Assembly: GCA_044348005.1 (NCBI GenBank)
Contig: JBIKTR010000003.1
Coordinates: 62,001 to 126,000, forward strand
Reading direction: 5' to 3'
From: JAJTHC01 sp044348005
GTDB taxonomy: Bacteria > Cyanobacteriota > Vampirovibrionia > Vampirovibrionales > JAJTHC01
Length of the DNA: 64,000 nt
This document shows positions 7,671 to 16,545 of this stretch, piece after piece. Position numbers and translations under genes: made by a program. Under the pieces are notes generated by a model, which was not told the DNA's origin, searched no databases, and saw nothing but the letters and a program-made list of their open reading frames with translations. Positions within the stretch are counted from its first letter, which is position 1. Every line of letters begins with the position of its first letter.

Positions 7671-8483
7671 ATGAATACCGTTGCCAAAACAAGTCACGCC
7701 CCTTACCCTTCTTATTGTACACACGATATAGACGCTGGCAATACAGCGGTGAAAGTCTTTTTTAAAAATGCACACCATCACGTGCAGGTTCAGGTATTTT
7801 CGACCCCCGCGTTGCTTGAAAATGCCGGCCCGTTACTCGATTTTTTAAGGGCTCAACACGCACGACGCGTGCGGTGGCGATCATCTTTACCGCCTGTTTT
7901 TCAAGCCACTTTAAAAGACGCCTTAGAAGACGCTTCAAACCAAGCGCCCCCGTGGGTGCTTGAACCCTTCGAAAAAGCGTCGCTAGCCCCTGCCTTAGAC
8001 GCCTGGCATTACAACCTTGATGAACTGGGCTTAGATCGCATGCTTCACTTGGTGGCGGCGCGTCAACAGGTGGAAGCAGCGGGCGTGGTGGTTATTTCAA
8101 CGGGAACAGCCACAACCGTTGATTTTATGGCAGAACGCATCCATCTTGGCGGATGGATTCAAGGGGGCTTGGGCGTGTGGCAATCCGCCTTGTTGGAAAA
8201 AGCGCCCCATTTACGCCCTTCACGCAATGAACAACTGTTCTTCGGCTTGGGTCATAACACGGCAACGGCCTTAGGCTATGGGGGGCAGCGTCCTTATGTG
8301 TTGGGGCTGGCGCATGCCGTGCGTGAACAGGTGTTGGCTTGTTTTGGGGAAGAAATCCCTACGGTGATTTTAACGGGCGGGCATGCCCCTGCCTTACTTC
8401 AAGCGGGCTTAGAGGATTCGCTAAACCTGCCGTGTGTTCATGTACCTGATTTGGGGGCATTTTGGCCTTTAAGCGCACGTTAA
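7671..8483 (+). CDS. coaX: type III pantothenate kinase
   Basis: Phosphorylates pantothenate, the first step of coenzyme A synthesis. The ASKHA-fold signatures are present: DIDAGNTAVKV (phosphate 1) near the N-terminus, VVISTGTATTVDFM (phosphate 2/adenosine) and GGWIQGGLGVW (substrate loop), with VILTGGHAPALL toward the C-terminus. About 270 residues is slightly longer than usual, owing to an N-terminal tail. ATG 7671 is chosen because the extended -10 box at 7656-7664 would put the upstream ATG at 7647 outside the transcript. There is no usable Shine-Dalgarno, so a leaderless mRNA is likely. It is divergent from the GH13 gene. Confidence 0.88.
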   Translation: MNTVAKTSHAPYPSYCTHDIDAGNTAVKVFFKNAHHHVQVQVFSTPALLENAGPLLDFLRAQHARRVRWRSSLPPVFQATLKDALEDASNQAPPWVLEPFEKASLAPALDAWHYNLDELGLDRMLHLVAARQQVEAAGVVVISTGTATTVDFMAERIHLGGWIQGGLGVWQSALLEKAPHLRPSRNEQLFFGLGHNTATALGYGGQRPYVLGLAHAVREQVLACFGEEIPTVILTGGHAPALLQAGLEDSLNLPCVHVPDLGAFWPLSAR

Positions 8484-8586
8484 GCCATTTTTAATCCACA
8501 TGGCATACGGCGAAAAAGGGAATTGTTACGGCGTAATGTTAAAGAATTGTAAGAGTTTGATGCAAAATCCCAAAAAAATGCTAGAC

Positions 8587-8594
8587 TGTATAAT
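8587..8594 (+). promoter_or_regulatory. -10 promoter element upstream of the zinc-ribbon protein
   Basis: TGTATAAT occurs 120 bases before the start at 8717, with a second possible box (TATAGT) at about 8610. No good -35 is seen. The 230-base gap 8484-8716 holds nothing else I can identify. Confidence 0.4.
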
Positions 8595-8716
8595 GTTGCA
8601 TGATTATGTTATAGTCCTTTTAATCTATTTCTTGTGACGCAAACATTTAAAATGACTATCCCCACGCAGCAACGACACGTTCGTTCAACTTCACCATAAA
8701 GGAACAAAGAACTCTC

Positions 8717-9298
8717 ATGGATTCATTTGCACTCATTCAAAACTTCTTTACCCAAATGCAATGCCCCCAATGTGGTCAACATTTAGAAGAAAATAGTGTG
8801 AGTCTTTTGCGGGAAGACGCCCACACGTTCTTAGTGCATTTGGAATGTCAGCACTGCCATAGTGACATTGGCAATGCCTTGGTTGGGGTTGAAAATAACT
8901 TAAGCCAACTTTTAAAACACCAGCAACAGCATCCTCATGCGTCTATTATGATTGAAGTGCAAGAAGAGGATGATGAGGAGGCCTTTGACTTTGAAGATGG
9001 TGAAGAAGTCGATTTAAGCACGTTGATGCAAAACATCGAACGTTCACAAAAAATGCCTCGTTTCGCGGGCGGTGTGGGCCTAAATGGATTAAGACGCCGT
9101 TATAAAGATCCTGAACTTACCCCCGAAGAAAAAGAACGGTTGAAGGCGTTTGACCCCATTGGCTATGACGATGTGCTTGAAGCCCACCACTTTTTTGAAA
9201 ACCTTGGGCGCAACTGGCAGTCGCTTATTCCTGAAGAAATGCGTCAATGCCAAATAGCGTGTGAAGTGGAACCCCCTGTTGAAGAAAACGCTCCCTAG
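8717..9298 (+). CDS. zinc-ribbon protein of unknown function, 193 aa
   Basis: Two CxxC knuckles (CPQC at about residue 15 and CQHC at about residue 48) form a probable zinc ribbon at the N-terminus. A very acidic stretch (QEEDDEEAFDFEDGEEVD) follows, then a C-terminal part with YKDPELTPEEKERLKAFDP. AAAGGAAC lies upstream of the ATG. Its last 74 bases overlap the 3' end of pyrE on the opposite strand. I cannot assign a role; a transcription or nucleic-acid adaptor is one possibility for such ribbons. Confidence 0.75.
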   Translation: MDSFALIQNFFTQMQCPQCGQHLEENSVSLLREDAHTFLVHLECQHCHSDIGNALVGVENNLSQLLKHQQQHPHASIMIEVQEEDDEEAFDFEDGEEVDLSTLMQNIERSQKMPRFAGGVGLNGLRRRYKDPELTPEEKERLKAFDPIGYDDVLEAHHFFENLGRNWQSLIPEEMRQCQIACEVEPPVEENAP

Positions 9299-9875
9299 CC
9301 CCTGCGTGACGATCCACCAAAGCCAGTACGCCCACAACATCCACATGCGGGAATTGTTGACGAATTGCCGCAATAGCCTTGAGCGTGGAACCGCCTGTGG
9401 TGACGACATCTTCCACCAACACCACTCGACTGTAGGGGTTTAAATGCCCTTCAATCTGCTTATTGCCCCCGTGGGCTTTGGCTTCTTTCCGCACCAAGAA
9501 TCCGTCAATCGGCTGACCCACAAAGGCACTATACGCCGTCACACTGGTGACTAAGGGGGCTGCGCCGAGCACCATGCCCCCCACCGTAGAAACGGGGCGT
9601 TCAAGGTACTGTAGGGCGTGGTAAAACAATTGCCCAATCAACCAAGAACCTTCCCCTGAAAGAGCGCTCATGCGACAGTCCATGTACCAGCTAGACGTCT
9701 TCCCGCTGGCAAGCGTAAACTGCCCCCGTTTGAATGAAAGGCTTTTGAGCAAGTCAAATAAGCGCGCTTGCTTAATAAGGCAACTTTCGGGGAGTACGAC
9801 GCTTCCACCCCACGGATTGAGGGCTGTTGGGGGTGTGTTTAAGGGGGTGGGGTTCGCTGGTGTGGGGGTGTTCAT
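9225..9875 (-). CDS. pyrE: orotate phosphoribosyltransferase
   Basis: Converts orotate and PRPP to OMP in de novo pyrimidine synthesis. The PRPP-binding motif VVLVEDVVTTGGSTLKAI is clear, as are FTLASGKTSSWYMDCR near the N-terminus and GFLVRKEAKAHG (catalytic lysine loop). It is 216 residues including a Pro/Thr-rich 20-residue N-terminal tail. The ATG at 9875 has GAGGAAG about 10 bases upstream and lies inside the end of the upstream ATPase gene, overlapping by 104 bases in another frame. Its 3' end overlaps the convergent zinc-ribbon gene by 74 bases. Confidence 0.94.
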   Translation of the reverse strand: MNTPTPANPTPLNTPPTALNPWGGSVVLPESCLIKQARLFDLLKSLSFKRGQFTLASGKTSSWYMDCRMSALSGEGSWLIGQLFYHALQYLERPVSTVGGMVLGAAPLVTSVTAYSAFVGQPIDGFLVRKEAKAHGGNKQIEGHLNPYSRVVLVEDVVTTGGSTLKAIAAIRQQFPHVDVVGVLALVDRHAGARERFLQQGVPLHTLFGIDAFLQE

Positions 9876-12630
9876 GGGTTAATTCTTCCTCTACTTGGCG
9901 TTTTCGTTGACGAAAGGCACGGTAACGTTCAGAACCGAGCACGGTTTCCCCAAAAGCAAGGGCTTTTTCCATGCAGTTCAATGCCCATTCTACACCATTT
10001 AGCGAATCAAAAGCTAGTTCCCCAATCAAAAAAAGTGTGCTGGCTTGCCAGTAGGCGTCTTCGTGTGCTTCAGCGTGCTGTAAAACGACTTTTAATCGCT
10101 GAACAGCGTCTTTGGGGTGTCCCAGTTCCCATAGGGTTAGGGCCATCTGCTGTTGCGTTTTCCATTGCAGGGTAGGGCGTTCATGGTAGGCATCGAGTGT
10201 TTCGGCTTTTTTGAGGCAAAGTAAGGCTTTTTCGGGTTGGGCCCGCTTGATAAAGTGTTCAGCCAAGTCGTGCAAGGCTTCAATCGCTTGCACAAAGGCC
10301 CCTGCTTCTAAAAAGGCTCTCACCCTTAAGCCACGTGCTTCGGTCTGCTTTTCTACAGGCAGTTCAGGCCACTGTACGTAAAGGCTTAGGGCCTTGGCCC
10401 AAATGACCCGTTGGGTTTTTTCAGCATCGCTTAAGGTGTGGGGTTGAGAAGGCGCGCCTTGCCATGACAAAAAAGCGTGATTTTCTTGAAAATAAGCCCT
10501 TAAAAAGCCCCCAACACTTGGGTACTGAAAAAGGTCAAGCCCTTTTTCATGCACGTCTAGCAGTCGCAACAAGGCGGAAGACACCATTTCTTCGGGGTAT
10601 TGCCCTGCAATCATCCCTTGAAAGAACCCTTCTAACAAAACCACCGCCTGTTTTAGGTGGTGATGATGCGTTTCAACCATCACGTGGCGCAAGGTCAGTT
10701 CCGCCAACGTGGCTTTAGGCAAGGTGGGGTGAAAGGGTTTGAGGGCCTTAAGCGTCTGTTCTAATGCGGGCAGGTTATTTAAATGCGTGTACAGGGTGGC
10801 TAATTCCAGCAGGGCTTGCGCATACGGACGACTTAAATCTTTGGGGGATCCTTCAGTCGCTGGAGGGTTGACCAAGGTAGCGGGTTCTTTTTTCCCCATA
10901 GAAGCCACGGCAGCGCGTCGTTCGTGTTCAGGCAAGCGGGGGGCGGGTTCGATCGGGGGATTTTCCCCAAAGGACGCGGAAAAGGAGCCTTTGACTTTGG
11001 CGTCTTTTCGCAGCGACGCTGGAGAGGGATATACTGTGGGCGTTTGGGGCTTTTTGGGGGGAAGTGGATCAAGCAGGGGCGGCATCTGACGGGGGGGGGA
11101 GCCAGAGCTTTTTCCCAAGCCCAGCGCGTTTGAGCCATAGGTGGGTTGACTAGGATCCGTCCCCAATCTTGTAGATTCTAACGCTTTTTCGGTGTCGTAA
11201 TGAAACCGCGCTTCTCGTTCAAGGGCAATCGTATCACTGGCGATTAACAAACGTTGCTTAGGCGTTTTTTGAGCTTCTTCTTCATAAAAACGCCCCAAGC
11301 GATGATGCCAATAGCGTTGCAATTCCACCGCTTGCCATTGCTTAAAATAAGGTTGAATGTCGTGGTACAACTCCACCAAAAAAGGGGTTTGAGTGTCCTC
11401 CTTCGATGAAATAGTGGCCTGTTTTAAGCGTGATGCCAAGGTATGTGGGTTTACCGTAAAGCGCAGGAGCGTTTTAAATAAGGGGTGTTTCATGGCGTGG
11501 GTGAGGCTTGAAAGTTCTGTTTGCGTGATGTACGCGAGCGTTTGAAGGTTGAACGGCTGACGCATCACACTCAACAACGCCAGTAAGGAAATGGCTTCCA
11601 CGCCATAGGCTTCTAAGTGGCGTTGGCTTACAAAGGCAATCACCCTTAAGCAATCCGAAAGAGCAAGGCCATTTGGGGTATTTTCGCCTTGTTGAACGCG
11701 TCCTTCTTCGAGTATTTCTTGCACCAGTGCGGGGTGTCGCTTTTCTAAACTAACCATGGCTTGCCACAACCACGGTAGGGCTTGAAGGGTGCGCAATAGT
11801 TCGGCCAAGTCTTCTGGGCAAGGATCTTTAAAGGGGTTTTGAGGGGTAAAGGTGTCTAATGAAAAGGTTTTCAGACCTTGGGGGGAAACCTCTAATACAT
11901 CCACACAATTGTGTTCGCCCGCCAGCGCCAATTTAAAGGAATCAAAACTGAGTAAAAAATTCAACACTTCAACAAAGGCTGGGGCTTGTAGCGATTGTTG
12001 AGGCCGATTCAATAGGGCATCTAACCCATTAACAACGATCAAAGTGGGCGTGGCCTTCAAAGACTTCAGCCGTGGACGCAACCGTTCAAACAGCCGTTGC
12101 CGCGCTTCTACCGTGTGAGCTTCCCACAAGGCGGGGGGAATCGCTTCTTGCCCCTGTTCTTCAGGGGTGCGTCCTTCCGCGAGTTGGTCGATTTGCTTGA
12201 GCATCAGCAACGCCAGTTCAACGCTATCTCCGTAAGAAGGGACTTCAAACCACAACAGCTCCGCATATCGAGGTTCTAATAATTCAGCCAACGCGCGCAA
12301 TAAGCTCAGTTTACCCACGCCCTGCTTGCCAATTAAGGTAAAGACTTTGGAATAGGGTTGATTCAGAAAACGCGCCATGTGCAACAATTCTTTGTGGCGA
12401 TCTCGAAACACGGCGGGTTGAAAGCGAATAGAACGTTTGCTCAAGGCCAGCGGGGACTTAGATTCTCGCAGGTCACTTTCTTTTTCCTGAGCTTGGCGAA
12501 GAGGTTGGAACTCGCGGTTTTCTAAGCGTGTAAGTACCGCAGGCGAAATAAACGTCCGCAGGCGCTCACGCCGTTCTACCAAGCGCGGCACATGGACGGG
12601 TTTTTTTTCGCTAGCACGCTCTTCAACCAT
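9772..12630 (-). CDS. large STAND-like ATPase with TPR region, 952 aa
   Basis: Residues about 95-330 carry a P-loop NTPase domain: Walker A GKQGVGKLSLL, followed by a hydrophobic strand ending NGLDAL that serves as a Walker B-like segment (hhhhNGLD, with no second acidic residue). A winged-helix-like region follows, then a Pro-rich linker (about 500-590) and a helical C-terminal half of TPR-like repeats (for example ALLELATLYTHLNNLPALEQ and ALNCMEKALAFGETVLG). That architecture fits the STAND/AAA-type signal ATPases, whose role here is unknown. The C-terminus is basic and His/Pro-rich where it overlaps pyrE. A run of nine C occurs in the linker. Confidence 0.8.
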   Translation of the reverse strand: MVEERASEKKPVHVPRLVERRERLRTFISPAVLTRLENREFQPLRQAQEKESDLRESKSPLALSKRSIRFQPAVFRDRHKELLHMARFLNQPYSKVFTLIGKQGVGKLSLLRALAELLEPRYAELLWFEVPSYGDSVELALLMLKQIDQLAEGRTPEEQGQEAIPPALWEAHTVEARQRLFERLRPRLKSLKATPTLIVVNGLDALLNRPQQSLQAPAFVEVLNFLLSFDSFKLALAGEHNCVDVLEVSPQGLKTFSLDTFTPQNPFKDPCPEDLAELLRTLQALPWLWQAMVSLEKRHPALVQEILEEGRVQQGENTPNGLALSDCLRVIAFVSQRHLEAYGVEAISLLALLSVMRQPFNLQTLAYITQTELSSLTHAMKHPLFKTLLRFTVNPHTLASRLKQATISSKEDTQTPFLVELYHDIQPYFKQWQAVELQRYWHHRLGRFYEEEAQKTPKQRLLIASDTIALEREARFHYDTEKALESTRLGTDPSQPTYGSNALGLGKSSGSPPRQMPPLLDPLPPKKPQTPTVYPSPASLRKDAKVKGSFSASFGENPPIEPAPRLPEHERRAAVASMGKKEPATLVNPPATEGSPKDLSRPYAQALLELATLYTHLNNLPALEQTLKALKPFHPTLPKATLAELTLRHVMVETHHHHLKQAVVLLEGFFQGMIAGQYPEEMVSSALLRLLDVHEKGLDLFQYPSVGGFLRAYFQENHAFLSWQGAPSQPHTLSDAEKTQRVIWAKALSLYVQWPELPVEKQTEARGLRVRAFLEAGAFVQAIEALHDLAEHFIKRAQPEKALLCLKKAETLDAYHERPTLQWKTQQQMALTLWELGHPKDAVQRLKVVLQHAEAHEDAYWQASTLFLIGELAFDSLNGVEWALNCMEKALAFGETVLGSERYRAFRQRKRQVEEELTHEHPHTSEPHPLKHTPNSPQSVGWKRRTPRKLPY

Positions 12631-12675
12631 TGTGAATACTTCGATCTTAATTCGTGTTTAGGCGTCATGCCTTTG

Positions 12676-12684
12676 TGGTATAGT
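12676..12684 (+). promoter_or_regulatory. extended -10 promoter upstream of rsmG
   Basis: TGGTATAGT is an extended -10 in the divergent gap between the ATPase gene and rsmG, about 38 bases before the ATG at 12723. Confidence 0.5.
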
Positions 12685-12722
12685 TTAATTTGAGTATAAA
12701 AGTTTTCAGAAAGCCTTTTCCT

Positions 12723-13460
12723 ATGATGACCCTTGATTTACCCCACACAAAGGAGGCTCATGCGTTTTTTGCTCACGCTGAAGCACTCGGGCTTTCGGTG
12801 AATGAGCTTCAATTTCAACGCATCTGCGAGTTTTACACGTGTTTGCTGGAGAAAAATGAAGTCATGAACCTTACCCGCATTACCGACTGGGGCGCTTTCT
12901 TGACCCGCCATATCCTAGAAAGTTTATTGTATAGCCTGTTTATTCCTCAAGACGCCAAAGTCCTTGATATCGGCTCAGGCGGAGGCTTCCCGCTGATTCC
13001 GCTCGCCATTTACAGACCCGATCTCAACTTATGTTCCATTGAAGTGGTGAAGAAAAAAGCGGTGTATTTGCAAGAAACACTCCAAGCCTTGGGCATTACG
13101 GGCGTGAAGGTATTGTCTGAACGGGCGGAAGATTTGGGGCATAAACCGCATTTGCGTGGCGCCTTTGATGTGGTGACCTCTCGAGCGGTGGCAAGCCTAC
13201 CTGTTTTGGCCGAATACTGCCTGCCCTTTGTCAAGCGTGAAGGCGTCATGCTGGCGTTGAAAGGCCCCAAGTGGGAAGAAGAGATGCTTAAGGCGGAAAA
13301 TGCGATTGAACGACTCGGCGGCGAATTTGTGGATGTGTTCATCCCTGAAGGCGTCGAAGCTTTGGAGCAAACCTGCTACATGGTGCAGTTGATGAAGGTC
13401 GCCAACACCCCACGGTTGTATCCACGCCAAGCAGGCACACCCGCGAAGCAACCTTTGTAA
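12723..13460 (+). CDS. rsmG: 16S rRNA (guanine527-N7)-methyltransferase
   Basis: SAM-dependent methyltransferase that methylates G527 of 16S rRNA. The SAM-binding motif VLDIGSGGGFPLIPLAI, the following acidic strand (LCSIEVVKKKAVYL) and the family-specific FDVVTSRAVASL and LALKGPK are all present. It is 245 residues, normal for the family. ATG 12723 (followed by a second ATG) is preferred over the TTG at 12690, which lies almost on top of the promoter. The Shine-Dalgarno is weak (AGAAAG). The C-terminal 20 residues are Pro/Arg-rich. Confidence 0.94.
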   Translation: MMTLDLPHTKEAHAFFAHAEALGLSVNELQFQRICEFYTCLLEKNEVMNLTRITDWGAFLTRHILESLLYSLFIPQDAKVLDIGSGGGFPLIPLAIYRPDLNLCSIEVVKKKAVYLQETLQALGITGVKVLSERAEDLGHKPHLRGAFDVVTSRAVASLPVLAEYCLPFVKREGVMLALKGPKWEEEMLKAENAIERLGGEFVDVFIPEGVEALEQTCYMVQLMKVANTPRLYPRQAGTPAKQPL

Positions 13461-13499
13461 TCATAGAACTCTGAGAACTTTAAGGAAATAGCTGTTCTA

Positions 13500-13521
13500 T
13501 ATAGTGTTCGAAAGATAAAAC
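13500..13521. repeat. solo family-B repeat end
   Basis: TATAGTGTTCGAAAGATAAA matches the family-B terminal repeat. It lies between the convergent rsmG and tsaB genes and has no partner end. Confidence 0.5.
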
Positions 13522-13531
13522 GGAATTGAAC

Positions 13532-14245
13532 TCACCCATGAAACACAGGCGGTGGCTTAGGGTTTGGCGTGATGCTCGGTTCCTGCAGGTACAGGGCATC
13601 CAAGGCGTGCCACGGGGTGGGTGCTATTTCAAACAGATCCCGCGCGCGCCACAAGGCCAAAGGCCGATTTGCAAGCAACGTGGCTTCATCTAAACTGGGG
13701 GTATGGCCCGTATAACGGCCCAACACCGTCGAATTGGCCACGTACAAGGTGTGCGAATCCAACGCATTAAAAACGGCTTCATCCCCCAAGAGTGCAGGGG
13801 GGGCTTGAACGTGCCAACCCTTCAGCGGGGTTCGCTCAAAAACCGCGCGGTATTGCTGAAAACGGCGGGCATCGAACCCCACACACACGCGATCAACACG
13901 CAAAGAATGAGACGCTTCTAACAACGCCATTTGCCACTGAAAGCGATTAACAGCATACAGTTCAAGGGTCGGTAAAAACTGCCCCAAGCACCGCACCATG
14001 CTTAATGAAGCCCGTAAGCCCGTAAAGCTCCCAGGGCCGATGTTGAGGTAAACACGGCTTAAATCGCTTAGCGTGGTGTGAGATTGCGCCAAGGCTTCTT
14101 TCAACAACGGCACCAGTAAAGCCGAATGCGTCCACTGTTGTGCCACTGGGGCTTGATGCGTAAAAAGTGCGTGCTTACGCTCAAGATCAAACAACGCAAA
14201 ATGTAACGCAAAATCAGCGGTATCCACACACAACACGGTTTTCAT
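13532..14245 (-). CDS. tsaB: tRNA t6A biosynthesis protein TsaB
   Basis: Partner of TsaD in making N6-threonylcarbamoyl-adenosine in tRNA. The ASKHA-like N-terminus (KTVLCVDTADFALHFALFD), HSALLVPLLKEAL and the signature NIGPGSFTGLRASLSMVRCL are visible. About 237 residues, with a diverged Pro-rich tail. The start codon overlaps the tsaE stop as ATGA at 14242-14245, so the two genes are translationally coupled. The frame is open further upstream through tsaE, but that part is not TsaB-like. Confidence 0.92.
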   Translation of the reverse strand: MKTVLCVDTADFALHFALFDLERKHALFTHQAPVAQQWTHSALLVPLLKEALAQSHTTLSDLSRVYLNIGPGSFTGLRASLSMVRCLGQFLPTLELYAVNRFQWQMALLEASHSLRVDRVCVGFDARRFQQYRAVFERTPLKGWHVQAPPALLGDEAVFNALDSHTLYVANSTVLGRYTGHTPSLDEATLLANRPLALWRARDLFEIAPTPWHALDALYLQEPSITPNPKPPPVFHG

Positions 14246-14742
14246 GTCAACGCTTCCCTTAAGGCCATCACGGCTTGAAGCCCTTGTTCTGAAACCCCTG
14301 TAAAACAGTACCTGCGGGCTTCTTCGGCAACTGTAATATCTAACTGAAGATCTACCATCTGCGCGAAACTTGGGATGCGACTGGCCCATTCCACCCACAC
14401 CCACATGGGGTGCTGTGCCCCGTGTTCTTCCAGTTCAGCCACCACACTTTCAGCAGAAGCGTCGTCTAAACGGTAAAAATCCGCATGAATTAAGCCTGCC
14501 CGAGCGTCCGCTTCCTGCGGGTGTCGATACACGTTCATCAACACAAAACTAGGACTCGTCACCCGCGCTTGTAGCCCTAGGGCCTGGGCAAAATGGCGGG
14601 TTAAAGTCGTTTTACCCGCGCCTAAATCACCGTCTAAGGCGAGAATCAAAGGCGTGGGACTGGCCTTTAGCAAGGCGTGACACAATCTGGGCAACGCGCT
14701 TTCTAAGGCCGTTTGTTCAAAAAATAGGGAGGTTTTGTCCAA
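14242..14742 (-). CDS. tsaE: tRNA t6A biosynthesis ATPase TsaE
   Basis: ATPase of the TsaBDE complex. Walker A (ALDGDLGAGKTTLTRHFA), the SPSF motif after it (VTSPSFVLMNVY), HADFYRL and a WVEWASRI motif match the family. 166 residues is typical. It is the first gene of a tsaE-tsaB pair with a 4-base overlap. It is divergent from efp. Confidence 0.94.
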   Translation of the reverse strand: MDKTSLFFEQTALESALPRLCHALLKASPTPLILALDGDLGAGKTTLTRHFAQALGLQARVTSPSFVLMNVYRHPQEADARAGLIHADFYRLDDASAESVVAELEEHGAQHPMWVWVEWASRIPSFAQMVDLQLDITVAEEARRYCFTGVSEQGLQAVMALREALT

Positions 14743-14857
14743 AACTCTGTGTTTCCAAATTCAAAACTTTTATGTTAGACTACTTAAATCATATATCAAA
14801 CATAGTGCTACGCCTATTTTTACCCTGCCGTAGCAAAGCCATTGGAGACGAAAAAGC

Positions 14858-15424
14858 ATGATGTCTGTAGTATCCACCAACGATTTTAAAACAGGCTTAA
14901 CCTTAGAAATTGACGGCAACTTATGGCAAGTGGTAGAGTTTTTACATGTTAAACCCGGTAAGGGTGCGGCGTTTGTGCGTTCCAAATTAAAAAATGTGTT
15001 GACGGGTCAAACACTCGAAAAAACCTTTCGGGCGGGTGAAAAAGTGGAAACCGCCCACCTTGAAAAAAGCGACATGGCCTTTCTCTTCACTGATGGCAAC
15101 GACTACACGTTTATGGACAACAACACCTTTGACCAACTCAATGTGTCTGCTTCCATGATTGGGGATGGCATTAAATACCTAAAAGAAAATATGAATTGCT
15201 ACATTGTGCGCCACAACGGCAAAGTCGTGATGGTGGAAACCCCCACGCACGTAGAACTTGAAGTGGTCAATACCCCCCCTAATGACAAGGGCAACACTTC
15301 TTCCGGCGGGTCAAAACCCGCGGAACTTGAAACAGGCGCCGTGGTAAACGTCCCCTTCTTTATTGTTAATGGTGACAAAATCCGTGTGGACACCCGCACC
15401 AACAGTTACTTAGAACGCGCGTAG
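14858..15424 (+). CDS. efp: elongation factor P
   Basis: Rescues ribosomes stalled at polyproline stretches. The three-domain family runs end to end: STNDFKTGLTLEIDGNLWQV, the modification loop HVKPGKGAAFVRSKLKN, TFMDNNTFDQ and the C-terminal signature INGDKIRVDTRTNSYLERA-like. The loop has Lys-Gly at the tip (PGKG). GGAGA lies 9 bases before the ATG. It is followed 16 bases later by the oxidoreductase gene, a likely operon. The many Pro-rich proteins in this window make EF-P relevant. Confidence 0.96.
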   Translation: MMSVVSTNDFKTGLTLEIDGNLWQVVEFLHVKPGKGAAFVRSKLKNVLTGQTLEKTFRAGEKVETAHLEKSDMAFLFTDGNDYTFMDNNTFDQLNVSASMIGDGIKYLKENMNCYIVRHNGKVVMVETPTHVELEVVNTPPNDKGNTSSGGSKPAELETGAVVNVPFFIVNGDKIRVDTRTNSYLERA

Positions 15425-15439
15425 AAAGGAAGTACTTTC

Positions 15440-16471
15440 ATGATTCGGATTGCAATTTTAGGAGCGGGTGGCTTGGGCCGTGGTATGGCAAAAGTCATTG
15501 AAGCGCGAAAAGGCTTTCAATTGGTGGCCTTGGCAGACAGGCTCGGCTATGCGTACAACCCAGCGGGGATTGCTTCGGCGGTGTTGGGGGCTGATTTAGA
15601 AAGCGTGGCTCACTTGCCTGAAGGCCTTTCTAGTGAAGAAGCGATTCTTGAGCTGATGCAAGCCCATGGAAGCGACATTGACGGCATTTTTATGGCATTG
15701 CCCAACTTGCCAGTGGATTTCTTTGCCAAGACAATTGAGCGTATCGCCACAGAAACGCCCTTTCAAGGCGTGGTGGTGGACGCCCTAAAGCGCACCAAAG
15801 CGGTTGAACTTTTACTGCCTTTACATGAACGCTTACAAGAACAAAACATTACTTATGTAACGGGTTGCGGGGCCACACCCGGATTTCTAACCACTGTGGC
15901 AGCCGTTGCGGCACAATCGTTTGCGGAAATTACCGCCATTGACATTTACTTTGGGGTGGGCGTAGATGGCTGGGAAAAGTACCGTGCGACTGTGCGTGAA
16001 GACATCTTACATTTGCCCGGCTACAACGCTGAAATCGTGGCCCAAATGAGCGATGAAGACATTAAAGCGTTGTTGGACGCGCGCGGGGGCATTATTGAAC
16101 TGGTGAACATGGAACATGCCGATGACATTATTTTAGAACTCGCGGGCGTGTGCGATCGTTCCAAAATCACGGTGGGCGGAAAAGTCGATGTTCGCCATGC
16201 CAAAAAGCCGTGTTCCACCACTGTAAGCGTCAAAGGCATTACCGCGTTTGGTCAAGCCACGCAACACCAGTTTATTGTGGGCGATGAAACCACGATGGTG
16301 GACAACGTCTGTGGGCCAGCCTTAGGGTTTATGGCTCGGGCGGTGGAAATGCACAATCACCATTTAACGGGGTTGTTTACTTCGGCGGATTTAATGCCCA
16401 AGACTTCGGCAGAAGGCTTGCGTTTAAAGGCGAATGAATTGACGCGTCAAGACGACTTACTGTTGGTGTAG
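15440..16471 (+). CDS. NAD(P)-binding oxidoreductase, saccharopine dehydrogenase-like
   Basis: A Rossmann N-terminus (IRIAILGAGGLGRGMAKVIE) is followed by a substrate domain with TYVTGCGATPGFLTTVAA, which recalls saccharopine or homoserine dehydrogenase-like proteins. It ends with KITVGGKVDVRHAKKPCSTT and a His-rich segment (EMHNHHLTG). 343 residues. AAAGGAAG precedes the ATG, and efp lies 16 bases upstream. The precise substrate is unknown. Confidence 0.75.
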   Translation: MIRIAILGAGGLGRGMAKVIEARKGFQLVALADRLGYAYNPAGIASAVLGADLESVAHLPEGLSSEEAILELMQAHGSDIDGIFMALPNLPVDFFAKTIERIATETPFQGVVVDALKRTKAVELLLPLHERLQEQNITYVTGCGATPGFLTTVAAVAAQSFAEITAIDIYFGVGVDGWEKYRATVREDILHLPGYNAEIVAQMSDEDIKALLDARGGIIELVNMEHADDIILELAGVCDRSKITVGGKVDVRHAKKPCSTTVSVKGITAFGQATQHQFIVGDETTMVDNVCGPALGFMARAVEMHNHHLTGLFTSADLMPKTSAEGLRLKANELTRQDDLLLV

Positions 16472-16545
16472 TGTTTGAAAGATGAAACAGGCGATGAGCT
16501 TATTCTCGGCGCCTCCATTTTTTCGTTCGCTCATGTACGCAGACG

